Shown here piece by piece: positions 23,541-35,069 of a stretch of DNA of 64,000 nucleotides. The notes under the pieces were generated by a model, which made no database searches, was not told the origin of the DNA, and was given only the letters and a program-made list of their open reading frames with translations. Origin of the DNA: Ochotona curzoniae (taxonomy: Eukaryota > Chordata > Mammalia > Lagomorpha > Ochotonidae); contig NW_024466459.1 of the NCBI RefSeq assembly GCF_017591425.1, forward strand, positions 4,960,001 to 5,024,000, read 5' to 3'. The translations under genes were made by a program, and so were the position numbers. Each line of letters opens with the position of its first letter. Within the stretch, counting starts at the first letter, position 1.

Positions 23541-26404
23541 ATTTCTTTGAGTCTCACCTTCCTCTTCTGCTTAACAGGGCCTCAAGGATCTTTCATGAGA
23601 ATCCCTCAGATGTTCCATGAGCAAATCTATCACATGTGAACAAACAGCAAAGCTCAACTGACCAGTCTTCCTGCATTGTCCTTCATCCTTCTGTACATGG
23701 TTTTCCTCACTTTTTAGCATGTTCTCCAGTCAAGCCTGACCCTTCCAGTCTAATTGTTCATAACCTCCAATGCACATTAGGCTTTTCTCCAAGGATTATC
23801 TGTTCTGAAATTCTTTTGATGAAAGCTTGTGTTTCAGACTGAGTTTGTGTCCTGTACAACTTTACTGTTGTGAAGTTATGCTGGGACCACTAGCCTTGGC
23901 GTCCCACGGGTTAGCACTTTGAATGATACCCTGACTTTGATCTGAATGCGATCATGAGATAGATAGGTGGGAAAATGCAGCTACTGCAGATCTCAGTTTC
24001 ACAAAATCTCCCAAGGAAGACGGATCTCGGTACCCCTCAGTAGGCTTTTTTCTTATGGCAGGAATGTGGGGCAGAAGTCAGCTCTATGGGCAACCCCATC
24101 AGGAAACTCTACAAGGCTCCCTGGCTGAAGTGTGGAGCATGTTTAGAAGTTTTACAAAATGTTGGAAAGGCAGAAGAGTAGGAGAAGGGGGAACGAGGTC
24201 AAAAGGAGAGGGAATGTAAGGTAAATGGGAAATAGAAATAGGAAGGAAGGATAGTATGCCAACAAGTTTTATAAGATCCATAGTTTGGTTTTCGCAAACT
24301 TACTAGAATCAGGATATAATGCACAGGGGGTCTCTCCAAAACCGCAAACTTTCAGAAGTCCAGAATATTGTATTTCTCTAAGAATTCAACAGTCTGGGAG
24401 TGGGTCCAAATGCTAAATCCATCACATGGGCCCATGGACTGGCTGCCTCAAAATCATTTGAGTATATGCAGTTGTGTGCTGGGTTATGGGCTGAAGTTAT
24501 GGGCTGCAGACTCAGAGAGAATGGATGGGACGCCTCTGAGATGGGATAAGGAATTTGCATTTTTAGCAAGCACCCAAATGATACTAATCTGGTGTTGATT
24601 CCACTATTCCAGAATTATATGGTGATATTTCATTTTTTTTTCTCCCAGAATCAGTGACTAAAATGTTCTGTATAATGGCAGTTCTTCAAGAATAAAAACA
24701 CAAAAAAACAAAAGCCAGAATAAACCCTGGGATTCAACCAAACATTAGAGACATAAATGTTCAAGATCATGTGTATAAGTGTATCATGTCATCATGTACT
24801 TAATTATATGTTATGTAAGAATATCTTCAGTTCTGAGGTCCTCAGACTATTAGAGACCACTCACAGCAGGAAAGAAAGAGCAAACACAGCTGTCTTCCAT
24901 CTCAAGCCTGCCAGCAGTTATTAAGTAGTAGTTGTAAGAGGTTTGTTTTGTGTTGTCATATGCAGATCCAATGAGACTCCTGGTGGGAAGTTAGGGAAGC
25001 CAAGCCACTGGAGCAGAGGAGATGGGCAGCAGTGAGTATTGCATGCCTCTATAGAAGGATACATGCCTGAATCTATCTCCTTACCTCGTACAAGAACTCT
25101 CCTATCTGTCATGCCTTGTTTTTGTGGATTTCCTTGATGTGCCATATTTCTAATTGGCTGAAATTTGGCATATCATAGCTGCAGAAAAGCTTCAAACTCG
25201 AATCTGTTGCCCTACCTGTCTTTCTGTTTCTATAAACCAAATGACCTCAACTGACAGTGACTTGGGTGACTGAGACTCAATGCAAATGGGCTCTGGGATT
25301 AACGGCATGTCCCAGTGGGACTGTTTCTTTCCATTGGCTGCGTTGCACTAGATGTGCATGAAAGATGGAGCTGAGGCCAACCCGCAGCTGCTTAGAGGGT
25401 GTGGACTGTCATTTTGGTCAAATTCTGTCATCTACCATCTATCACAAGCGTCTTTCTTCAAAGGGAGAATAGAAAAATAAACTTTGACTTTTGCAAACAA
25501 AAAGAACAGGGAATTGGTTCAAAATGATATGAATTTTACTAATTATGCAGCTCTTTTTTGGGACGAGAGATAGAAGTCTGCCCTGTGTTTGGAAATGCCA
25601 AAGAATTTAGCAGTTTATATCCTGATTTAAGCAATATACTCATATATTAGTGTATTCAGCCTACTTCTATGGAGCCGTGTAGAAGACATTTAGGAAGCCC
25701 AAAGTTTCCCATGGCTGCAATTCTGTCTTTTCGTTGGTTATATTTCCAGAATCTTTATGAGTAAAGAGAATGTTTCCCCTTTATTTAAATGATATACTTC
25801 CTTTAAAAATATTTTGTACAATGACCCCCAAACACTTGCAAAAAATTGACAGTGTGAAGAATTATTGCATTTATTTTTGTATTTGTGTTCAGAGAAAAAA
25901 ATTGGGTAAAGCTTAAAAAATATCCAAACAGCAGATGAACTTACTGTATGAACAGTATTTTACCATTTAATAATTAGAGAAAACAAGCTTAACTTGGGTG
26001 CTAATTCAACTTCAGCCACCTGTGAAGTCCTTGAAAGTATCAGAAACTTTGGGTTATAGCCACAAAATCTTTGTTTATATTTTTTCCACAGAGTTGTTCA
26101 TTTGCAAAGATTACATAACATGGATATTAGTACTATTTCTTCTGTGTGAGAACTCCGAGCTTTAAGTAAAAACTTAATAAGAATCTGAACTTCAACATTA
26201 TTTCTAAATAAAGAAAGGAAAAGGAGAGGAATTGGACAGATATACTGCATTCAAGGCATGGGGTCATGACCCCCTGCTCATATTCCCTTTAAAATTGCTT
26301 ATCTTCAATCACACTTCTGATGACTAGTGCGAGGCAAATTTGTTAGCAGCAGGAACCCATCTGCCAGCCTAAACTGAGTTGATTATTCTCTAACTCCCTG
26401 GGTT
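23541..26404. other. SINE-free unique sequence
   Basis: About 2.9 kb without a recognised repeat or gene. Nothing resembling an exon with splice sites stands out. Confidence 0.55.
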
Positions 26405-26510
26405 AGTTGCATGCTCCCAGACAGAGAAACCTGAGATCCAGAGATAAGTTACTTTGCTTGGGAGGAGCAATACTGGAGCTGGAGCCAATGTTGGGACCAT
26501 CTGCAAGGCC
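26405..26510 (-). mobile_element. MIR fossil
   Basis: AGACAGAGAAACCTGAGATC, GATAAGTTACTTTGCTTGG and GGAGCTGGAGCC fit antisense MIR (AAACTGAGGCAC…AAGTAACTTGCCCAAG…AGAGCTGG). Confidence 0.5.
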
Positions 26511-26776
26511 TAGATAAATAAAATTGTATGTATGCATAAAAACAGAAATCAATGTGGAGAGGGCTGACATATAATAATAGAATACATATTGATATGAGGA
26601 TGTAATGTTGCTTTAAGTTAATGTGAATTTACTGGCTTACATTTATCTCTTTTTTTGTTAGAATCCAGGATCTGGGCAGGATTTACTTGGATTCTCTGCT
26701 TCAGGGTTCTCAGTTATACATGGCCATAATTAAGGTATCAATTTGTACTAAGATCGCATCTGAATACTTGTCTGGC

Positions 26777-26836
26777 AAAACGAAACGAAACAAAACAAAA
26801 ACAAAAACAAAAACAAAACACACACACACAAAACAC
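26777..26836. repeat. (AAAAC)n / (CA)n compound microsatellite
   Basis: AAAACG and AAAAC-type units grade into about six CA units. No SINE body adjoins it. Confidence 0.92.
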
Positions 26837-26974
26837 CACGTGCAAGCTTACAAAGTTGTTGGCAGGATTCATTTCCTATTCTGTTGTCTGAGGGTGTTGG
26901 TTCTTTGGCATAGGGGTCACTCTGGTGCGGATAGGAGGTATGTAGAAAAAAGGAGGCAAGGATTGTCAGTACCT

Positions 26975-27385
26975 GATCTGTAGTTCCCTGTGCTCTGGCG
27001 GAAAACCACCCTCCTTTCTTGCCAACAGCAACTCTGTCTCCTCACTTCACTGCCAGCATCAGCCAGAAATTCAATTCCAACAAAGTTATCATGACTGACC
27101 ACTTGTATCATGCACCTGATGCCATTGCATTTCCTAGATTTCCATAAAAGGGCATGGAAATTGGTGACACTCGGTCTGTCCTGCAGCTCATCTCCTTTGA
27201 ATATACGATTAGCCCCTGCACCAGATTGACCACCTACGTTTGACAATGCGGATGGGTAGTTCCAAAGCTTATAAAAGACTTACACTGTCTCTCGAGGTTG
27301 CTTGTTCTTCCTGAGTGTGTTCCTTCTCTTGGCTTGTAAATAAATCTTGTTTTCCTGGCAACTTTTATTTGTATATCTTGTGTGG
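26975..27385 (+). mobile_element. Candidate retroviral LTR (solo), 5' limit uncertain
   Basis: A TATA box (TATAAAA at 27,270-27,276) is followed by a leader-like CTGTCTCTCGAGGTTGC and, about 65 bp later, a polyadenylation signal (AATAAA at 27,339-27,344) with a T/G-rich tail. The spacing fits an LTR promoter-R-polyA layout. No primer binding site or coding region is seen, so it would be a solo or partial LTR. The left boundary is a guess. Confidence 0.4.
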
Positions 27386-27394
27386 AGGAGACAG

Positions 27395-27580
27395 AACCTG
27401 GAACCACACCTAGCCAGGCTACTCCCATAGCAATGTGAGTCTGCTTCATCCGTGCTGGTGATGGAGAGCTTATGCTCGGCAGGCAGCTGATAACAATATA
27501 ATGCAGTGTAATCACACACCCTCCCCTTGACAATAGTTTATTGGTTAGAAGCGAGTCACAGGGGCTGCTTTAACAGGGGC
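27395..27580 (-). mobile_element. MLT1-type (ERVL-MaLR) LTR fragment
   Basis: On the minus strand TGTGACTCGCTTCTAACCAA followed by AATAAACTATTGTC, then GTGATTACACTGCATTATAT and GATGAAGCAGAC fit the MaLR LTR stretch as remembered (CTTGCTTCTAACCAATAGAA…GTGATTA…GATGAAGCAAGC). Ancient. Confidence 0.5.
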
Positions 27581-27789
27581 AGAATCCTTACGTAAGTATG
27601 CAAATAGTCCAAGGCAGGAGTAACACTGGGGGCACTACTAAGTGTATCTGCAGAAACAAGTTGTCAATCAGAGGAAAGAAGAGTGGGTGAATGGAGGCGA
27701 GTGGAATCAGGGAGAGAAAAAGGAGGAGGAAATCACTACAAGATTGTTTTTTTTTCTCTGCTTTTCAGCAAGGGTCTGATTCTACTTCC

Positions 27790-28215
27790 CAGGAACTAGG
27801 TCATATTATAAGCAGTTAGGCAAGCTCGTAAGCAAGTTAGCTCAGGTCCCAGTCAAGAGTGGCCAAAGTACTTATCTCCTCCTGGCGACTCCCCTGAGCA
27901 ATGCTTAGCTTTATCTTGAGAACCACATAGACAGGATCACAAACGTGAGTCCTCTGATAGATTTTTATTGCTGTGTCTGATGAGTTGTAATCTCAGACCT
28001 CTGATTGGTTGGTACCACAGCCTTCTTGTTGGCTGTTATCCTGTTCCTGTTCTGATTGGTTAAACCCAGATAGCCATTTTTACGCATAAAAAGCCTGTAC
28101 TTCAGGCTTTCCTTCCAGCTTCTCTCTTAGAGCCCCTCTTCTGATGGCTGGGGCAAAAAGCGTCTCATTTCAGTAAATCTAGCTCTGTGCAATGCGTCTG
28201 AATGCATGGAAATTC
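27790..28215 (+). mobile_element. Candidate class I ERV solo LTR
   Basis: Two CCAAT boxes in reverse (GATTGGTT at 28,003 and 28,053), a TATA-like CATAAAAAG at 28,085, then a pyrimidine-rich R-like segment, and a variant polyadenylation signal AGTAAA at 28,172 followed by a T/G-rich stretch. This order is typical of gammaretrovirus-like LTRs. No primer binding site follows, and the left end is estimated. Confidence 0.5.
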
Positions 28216-29199
28216 TTCCTTGTTAGAAAACAACTAAAATCACCTTTGTTGTCCCATCATAAAATGAACATTTCCCAGCAGCATTATGGTGATGGCCTCT
28301 TGCAAACATTATTTTTTAGAAAATTGTAATTGTGATAATGTACATATAGCAATATTTTCCCTCTTAATCCTTTTACAGATACACCTCAATAATATAAAGT
28401 TCATCCTTGTTACTGTGTAACCAATCTTCAGAATTTTTTTCAACTCGTCAAACTCCAAGTGTATACTCACTGATGATGCTGCGAATCTTTTCATATCATT
28501 ATTTCCATTTCTACATTTTTACAGAAATGTTTACCAAAGTCCTCTGCCTACTTTTAAACTTCTTTACCAATTTAATTTTAATATTGTTTACACTGTTGAG
28601 AAGAGTGGAGGGATGAATGCCCTTGTGGGCCTCTGATTAGGGTGAGGAGGGTCAGGTGTGGAGGAAGGTGGGCGAGACACATATTTCAGCTATTTGTGTG
28701 TGTGTGTTTTGTTTTTGCTTTTTATTTTCCCTGCATCCTCAGGGGAGAAAAAGGAGAGTGCCTTTCTTTGCTGTCAAACTCATCAGCACCCAGGGATGGA
28801 AGACAGTCCTTTGATGACCACTTAGAAACCCTGTTGTAGGGAAGAGTGTTCTGAAAGTGCTCACTTGAACGTGTCTTAATAGCCCTGAGACATTGCTAAT
28901 TTTCTTGCTACCGGATTGGGAAAATATTCCCAAGATCTATTGGCTTGCAAAGTCTGCCTTAGCACATCCACAGACCCAGGAACATGCTGTAAAGTTTGGC
29001 CAGAAAAATGGCCTAGCTTGGGTGGCTTTCCATTTTCTGATGAGGCTGAGGCAGTTGATGTCCCCTGCTGACCCAGTGGAGCGGGTTGTCATGTCCCCTG
29101 TGTGCAACTGGACATGTTGTCCAATCCCAATACATTCATTCCAAGGCAGGACTACGTATCCTGTGATTTTCCCGGTGGCCAGGATTCCACTCAGTGAAT
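28216..29199. other. Unique sequence
   Basis: No repeat family recognised apart from a (TG)n patch near 28,697. The 165-codon open frame starting at 28,893 continues into the degenerate tandem repeat and is not taken as a gene. Confidence 0.5.
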
Positions 29200-29775
29200 T
29201 CTCTTATGTGCACCACCCAGTGCAGGGTCTGGTTTGGTCTGTCACCTGTATCAACCAACACAAAAGCTGGTGGATGTACCTTGGTCAGTTCCACTCCAGC
29301 CCAAATCTCACGTGTACTGATGAGTGCTGTGGCCACAGTCTCACACATCATAATGGGTGCCATGGTTTAATCGGGGATAATCTCCAATAACTCCCATAAG
29401 GCTTACTCCCAGACTTGGCTTTTGAGCCTGTCAGCCTCTGTTGTGGCCTTGTCCAGCACAGCCCACATCTCATCCAGCTCTTATGCATGCAAGTGGGTGT
29501 TGTGGTTTAGCTCAGCCCCACCTGCCTTTTGAACTGACCCTCACGTATGCCAACAGGTAATGCTGCCTTGTACAGCCTGGCCCAAACCCAACCCTGGTTC
29601 CTGTGCTTACCACTGACAGGTACATTCTAGCAGGGGAGTGCCCATGATTCCCTGGCAGGCATTTTTCCAGCCCTGGATCTTGTGCCTGTCAGGGAGTACT
29701 ATGATCCAGCCTTGGGGTTGTACCCAGTCCCGGCGCTTACCAGCTGTGCAGCAGCCTAACTCAGCTGGCCCACAT
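29200..29775. repeat. Degenerate tandem repeat (GCCAACAGGT type)
   Basis: Loose units of roughly 60-90 bp recur, each with variants of TGCCAACAGGT (29,554), GGTGTTGTGG/GTGCTGTGGCC, and CAGCCTGGCCCA. Examples are at 29,316, 29,484, 29,550, 29,610 and 29,740. The composition is CpG-poor but GC-rich against its surroundings. A similar unit occurs at 63,516. It could be an old lagomorph LINE-1 5' UTR or a separate satellite; I cannot decide. Confidence 0.5.
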
Positions 29776-29788
29776 TAACTGTTTTTCT

Positions 29789-30110
29789 TTTTAATATTTA
29801 TTTATTTGTATTGGAAAGTCATACAGAGAGTAGAGACAGAGAGAAAGATCTTCTGTCCGCTAATACTGATTTGCTCCCCAAGTGGCTGCAACTGGAGCTG
29901 AGTAGATCTGAAGCCGGGAGCCAGAGCCTCTTCCTGGTTTCCCATGCAGGTGCAGGGTCCTAAGGCTTTGGGCCATCCTTGACTACTCCCCCAGGCCACA
30001 ACCAGAGAGCTGGATGGGAAGCAGGCCACTGGGATTAGAACCGGCGCCCATATGGGATCCCGGGACATGCAAGGTGAGAATTTTAGCCACTAGGCTATCG
30101 TGCAAGCCCA
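29789..30110 (-). mobile_element. CSINE, full length
   Basis: AATATTTATTTATTTGTATTGG tail, TCTGAAGCCGGGAGCCAGAG, GGATTAGAACCGGCGCCC (reversed box B), head CTAGGCTATCGTGCAAGCCC. Well preserved. Confidence 0.92.
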
Positions 30111-30289
30111 ACAGGGTTGTTTTTTAAATTAAAATTTTGTGTAAGAGTATGTATCCAGATCATGATATATTTTTTTGCTTAAAATAATAAAAATGAACCA
30201 AATACTGTCTTTTATACAAATAAACTCTCTGTAAGAGTTGCAAGAGTTATTTGAACATAAAACTAAGGATTATAGTCAATGTTGTAGAA

Positions 30290-30595
30290 CAGCATTCCCT
30301 ATTGGAGTGCCTGATTTGAGTCTTTGCCATTCTGCTTCTGATCCAGTGAGCGGACTTGGGAGGCAGTGGGTGATGCACAAGCACTTGGGTTGCAGCCACA
30401 CACCTTGGAGACCCAGCTGCAGTTCCTGCTGCTGGAGTCAGCCTCCATAGCCCTGGGTGTTGGGGGTTTTTGAGCAGTGGAATGATTGCAAAATCGCTCT
30501 CCCTCTCCCTTCTCTCTCTCCCTCTCTCCGTGTTCCCTGTTATGTGCATGTGTCACTGAACCCTTCAAGAAATAAATAAAGCTTAAAAACATAGT
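30290..30595 (+). mobile_element. CSINE, rearranged old copy
   Basis: CCTGATTTGAGTCTTTGCC (box-B region), then GATGCACAAGCACTTGGG, a CT-rich segment near 30,500-30,528 and tail AAGAAATAAATAAAGC. Older subfamily. Confidence 0.6.
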
Positions 30596-31988
30596 AAAGA
30601 GGATCAACTATGTTTGAGGACAGACTTTTGCCTACAGAGGAGTGAGGTGGATGTGGAGTTGTAAAGACTCTGGATGGACTAGCTTCTGCAGTTTCACCTT
30701 TTCTCAATCTCTTTGATCTATTGTTTGACAGATATTTTGTGTTCTAAGATTGTTGAAGTTGGCCTTGGCAAAGTCCATGTTGCTTGCAGGAAAGGCTATC
30801 TGTATATATTATATACTCAACAGGTGATTTCCAAAGCCATATCTACCTACGTTTCTTTGCTAAACCAGGGGTGTGAGATCCTAGGATACAAGTTATCTTA
30901 ACTCTACCCTCACCTCACCTCTTTACCCGTTTCTGGGCTGTACAAAGGCTCGGACTGAGTGATTGGGTTTGAATGTTGCTGTGAACAGGAATCAGAAAAC
31001 TTCTCTTTCCTTCTTCTCCTCCCCCTTCTACTTTTTTCCACCCTGCTAATGAAATTTGCAGACATGGAAAGGAAACTGAGTTATTTATAGGAGTGGGAGG
31101 AATGAGAGCACTAATTGTGCTTAGTCTATTCCTAAGTGCATAACCTGTTTGCTATTAAATTTTACAATCTTTCAGCAATATACACATTTCTTAAAGGAGG
31201 GAACTTCATAAATCTGACATAGAGAAAATTGAAGTTAAGTATTCTAAGGGTTCAAATCTCCTAATCAAAGTCAGCTTTACGTTTTAAAAAAGATATATTT
31301 GTGGGATTAACCTCTATTGCAGCGCCAATCTTTTCCATTCCTGCTTCACTGTATTGATTCATTTCCCTTCTATATGAGTCTGAGATGGGATGCAGCTTTG
31401 CATGGGTGAAAGAAATTGAAGCGGTGTTTGCACACTCATGTGCAGGGCCAATCGGGTCAAATGGGAACTACTTGGACTGAATTCTTTGAAGCAAGTCCTG
31501 GAACGGTGAAGCTCCAGTCTGATAGTTTGACAGTCTAATCCTGAGAGTAGTGCAAATTATTCTGTTTTGCATAAAAATCATTCTGGGAAGAATTGTCTGG
31601 GGGATTAAGTATTTCCTGGAGTTTTCCCCATCTCTGATTGCCTGGGAGCCTGCTTATTAAAAATGAAATACTTGTTAAAAGGAACTAATATAAAAAACCC
31701 ATAATTATTCCTGGGTGAATTTTCTGTGGTAGGACTTATTTTGTGTTTGAAATTTGTTATAGTTTGGCTGTCAAAGCTTCAGGGAATAGAGAATTACTCA
31801 AATTACTTTAAGAAAATATCACTTTATTAAAAAGTGGTAATGTATTCAATTCACAACTGAAAAGCTACCAGGATGCCAGGCAGCTTCTGGGGAGTGTGCA
31901 GGGTCTCTGGCACCCAGCTCTTTTTCCTTTTTAATTGCTGCCTAATTCCTTCTTTTTCGTGGTATTAGTAAATTATATTCACTTGTAT
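30596..31988. other. Unique sequence
   Basis: About 1.4 kb with no recognised repeat or gene. Confidence 0.55.
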
Positions 31989-32324
31989 TCTTTTTAAAAG
32001 ATTTATTTGTTCTTACTTGAAAGTTGGGATTGCAAAAAGAGACAGAGAGAGAGAGAGGAGAGTGAATCTTCTACCCATTGGTTCACTCTCTAAATGTTTG
32101 CAATGGCTGGAGCTGGGCTGGTCTGAAGCTGGAAGCCAGGAGCTTCTTTCCAGAGCTTCTGCATGAGTGTAGGGACTCAAGGACTTGAGCCATCCTCTGC
32201 TGAATTTCCACGTCATTAACAAGTAGATGGCTCAGAAGTGGAGCAGCCAGGGCTTAAACTGCCACCTCAATGGGATACTGGTACCACAGGTGGAGTCAGC
32301 CTGTCGTGTCCCAACGCCGGCCCC
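31989..32324 (-). mobile_element. CSINE, older subfamily, full length
   Basis: Tail TTTTTAAAAGATTTATTTG with AGAGAGAGAGAGAGG, body with the old-subfamily block CATTAACAAGTAGATGGC and GAAGTGGAGCAGCC, head CCCAACGCCGGCCCC. It lies 90 bp from a younger copy in the same orientation. Confidence 0.88.
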
Positions 32325-32414
32325 AGTATGACATAGTTCTGCCTCGCACATGCCATCATATTGGATTCAGTTAGCTGCTGTGATCATTCAGTACTTTCAT
32401 TTGAAATTATTCTT

Positions 32415-32741
32415 TAAAAAGATTTATTTATTTTTATTGGAAAGGCAGAGGTACAGAGATAAGAGATAGAGAGGAAGATCTTCCGTCCAATGGTTCACTC
32501 CCCAAGTGTCTGCAACTGCCGGTGCTGCGCTAATTCGAAGCCAGGGGCCAGGAACTTCCTTCTAGGTCTGCCACGTGGGTGCAGGGTCCCAATGCTCTGG
32601 GCCATCCTCGACTGCTTTCCCAGGCCACAAGCAGGGAGCTGGATGGGAAGTGGAGCTGCCGGGATTAGAACCAGTGCCCATATGGGATTCCCAGCACATT
32701 CCAGGCAAGAACCTTAACCGCTATGCTATTGTGCCGGGCCT
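32415..32741 (-). mobile_element. CSINE, young subfamily, full length
   Basis: AAAAAGATTTATTTATTTTT tail, GGAAGATCTTCCGTCC, GCAGGGAGCTGGATGGG, reversed box B GGATTAGAACC, head TTGTGCCGGGCC. Flanks TTCATTTGAAATTATTCTT and TTCATTTCAAATTCTTG are an imperfect target duplication. Confidence 0.93.
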
Positions 32742-32975
32742 TCATTTCAAATTCTTGAGCAAGAGAATTAATTTGATCGGTTTAGTTTAACTTTTTTACA
32801 TCACTCCAAATCATGCTTTGGGTTACTGCTCATACTTAGGCCACTTTGACCTACTTGTTGGGTGCTTTCATCACCCGTGGCTTGGGTTGGAGGAAGTATG
32901 ATAATATGATCCACACTGGGACTCTTAATCAGTTGGTGCTATAAACAATTGGCTGTTTTGACTTATGGTTCTCTT
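32742..32975. other. Unique sequence
   Basis: Nothing recognised between the SINE and the 5S pseudogene. Confidence 0.45.
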
Positions 32976-33057
32976 GTCTACGGTCATACCACCCTGAACA
33001 CGCCCGATCTCTGAAGCTAAGCAGGGTCGGGCCTGGTTAGTACTGGGATGGGAGACT
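32976..33057 (+). pseudogene. 5S rRNA pseudogene, truncated, internal deletion
   Basis: Begins GTCTACGGTCATACCACCCT, the 5' end of mammalian 5S rRNA, and stays near-identical through GCAGGGTCGGGCCTGGTTAG and GGGATGGGAGAC. Ten bases are missing after GCCCGATCTC, where the gene normally has GTCTGATCTC; one copy of a GATCTC direct repeat and the bases between were lost. The 3' third after GGGAGAC (about base 91 of 121) is absent, including the terminal stem and the T-run terminator. The internal box A and most of box C are present. A functional gene is excluded by the deletion and truncation. Confidence 0.95.
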
Positions 33058-33864
33058 ACAGTCCTCTAAAGGAGGAACCAGTACAATGAATGGCGTGAAC
33101 TTGATCATTTGAGTTTCTGAAACTTCGTTTTTCACCTGTATAAATAAGAACTCTATTGAGACGGTTTAGGTAGATAACTGCTTCAAATTTTAGCAATTTA
33201 GTAAAAGGCAAAAGATTTATACAATCTGAAGAGAAACCAGAGTATAAATTTTAGCAATTTAGAACAACATATTATTTTTTTTTTCTTATGATTTTATGGA
33301 AGTTCTGCCTCGTGGATTGTCATTCTTCAGAGTCTGGTAGGATCACCATGTTTTTACTTACAGGGGTGGAAAATATTCTTGGCCTTTTTATGGTGTTATT
33401 TGGGTTTCATGGGAGTACAGGAGTTAGGATCCGTGGGAAATAGTTCATGAATATAAACCTCAGAGTACAAGCATGTATCAAACCTCCACTCCATTATTCT
33501 TGCTAATATGGTGTTGATCAAACAGACCCCATGGCTAACGGCATCCCCAGTGTGACTGGATATTTACCAGGTATGGATCTGAGAGAAACAGTTCACTGGA
33601 CTCTCCTAAATAGCCATCTACAATGCAAGTTTTGTTGTCACATAAAATGACATAGTAGATTGCAAATGGTTTTCAGTGCACATTATTGGCAATAAACATT
33701 TAAAGAGTATTTGTGTTGAATAATGTGTTGAAACTTTTTTGGTCAAAATAACATGGCTATAGTGCATCGTACAGTTTTGTGTTTAAAAAAAACTATTGAA
33801 TTTAATGTGAGTATTACTACTATGTCACGCTTTTTATAACCATGTTTAGGAATTTGCTCAATAG
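33058..33864. other. Unique sequence
   Basis: TTTTAGCAATTTAG occurs twice (33,189 and 33,247). Otherwise nothing recognised. Confidence 0.5.
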
Positions 33865-34187
33865 GGACCCGGTACAATGTCTCAGTGGATAAATCCTTAC
33901 TTTTCACATGCCAGGATGCCATATGAGCACTAGTTTGTGTCCCACATGCTTCTCTTCCCCATCTAGCTCCCGGTTTACGGCATGGGAAAGCAATAGAAGA
34001 TGACCCAAAAGCTTTGGAACCCTGCAAACGCAAGGAGACCTGGAAGAAACTTGTGGCTCTTGGCTGCAGATTGGCCCAGCTCCAGCCATTGCAGCCAAGT
34101 GAGGAGTGAAACAACTGCTGGAAGATCTTTTTATCTGCATCTCCTTATTTCTCCAAATATGCCTTTCCAAGAAAATAAATGAATCAA
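33865..34187 (+). mobile_element. CSINE, full length
   Basis: Head GGGACCCGGTACAATG, CATGCCAGGATGCCATATGAGC, body with GGGAAAGCAATAGAAGATG, tail CCAAGAAAATAAATGAATC. Open frames on the minus strand (123 and 132 codons) are antisense SINE. Confidence 0.88.
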
Positions 34188-35069
34188 AAAAGAAAAGATT
34201 TTGTTCAATGCTTGAAAGATATTCCAGGCTTCTGAGAAAACTACAATGATCCAAGGTATGTAGGCAAGGTGTTGGCTGGCAGTTAGGGGTTGAGGTCCTC
34301 ATCTACCAGCAGTCTACTTGTGTTGCCCAAACCTAGCAACCTTCTCTCAGAATCAGCACAGGTGGCAAATAACCAATGTGACTGCTAGCTGCTTCTCAGC
34401 GAAGACCTTTAGTTCATCCTCATGTCATTATAACAATGACTGATATTCCTATTCTTCTCATATACCCAGTGTCATAACACTTGAGATTTCCAAAAAGATC
34501 AATGAAATGAGTGTCATTTGAATTCTACCTAAACCTCATCCTTGATGAAAATTCAACTAAGTCCCATCCCTCTATTCCTCCACATGCTATAGCAATATGG
34601 TTTGGGACCTTGGTGAGTGCATCTCACTCCGGTATAGACCTGCACTCCCACTTGATTGTGTAATTTCACTGTGCGTAGAAGTTAACCTTATTTCTTTGCT
34701 GTACTTTATGTATATTTCATCTCCAGAGAAAAAAAACTTGACACAACCGCCCCATAACACAACATTTTTCCCCCCAAGAGCCACTGTCTCCTATGTGCAA
34801 GAATTTCACAGTGACTAAGAAACAAGCACACAGTACTATTTCAGTAGACTCCATGAAATCAGATGAGCTGGTTAAAGGAGAACCTCTCAGCAAGGGGATC
34901 TTGGGAAGTGAATGTCTCAGAAAGGGGCATCTTGAGAAGCTCCCAGGAAAAAGCCATGTTAGTCCTGGATCTCCTGATTTTGCAAAAGAAGGAATTAAAG
35001 CTTACAAAAAGAAAATAATCTCAAATCTTTGCTTGCATGTGAGTCACAAGTTGAATCACACTCTTAAGT
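34188..35069. other. Unique sequence
   Basis: No repeat or gene recognised. An open frame at 34,793-35,110 (105 codons) has no recognisable domain. Confidence 0.5.

Noticed and set aside
28893..29390. 165-codon open frame on the plus strand
   Set aside because: It runs into the degenerate tandem repeat, has no domain and no splice or promoter context.
33743..34302. 123- and 132-codon minus-strand frames
   Set aside because: They are antisense readings of the CSINE at 33,865-34,187; the recurrent SQEPxxSS-type peptides occur in every such copy.
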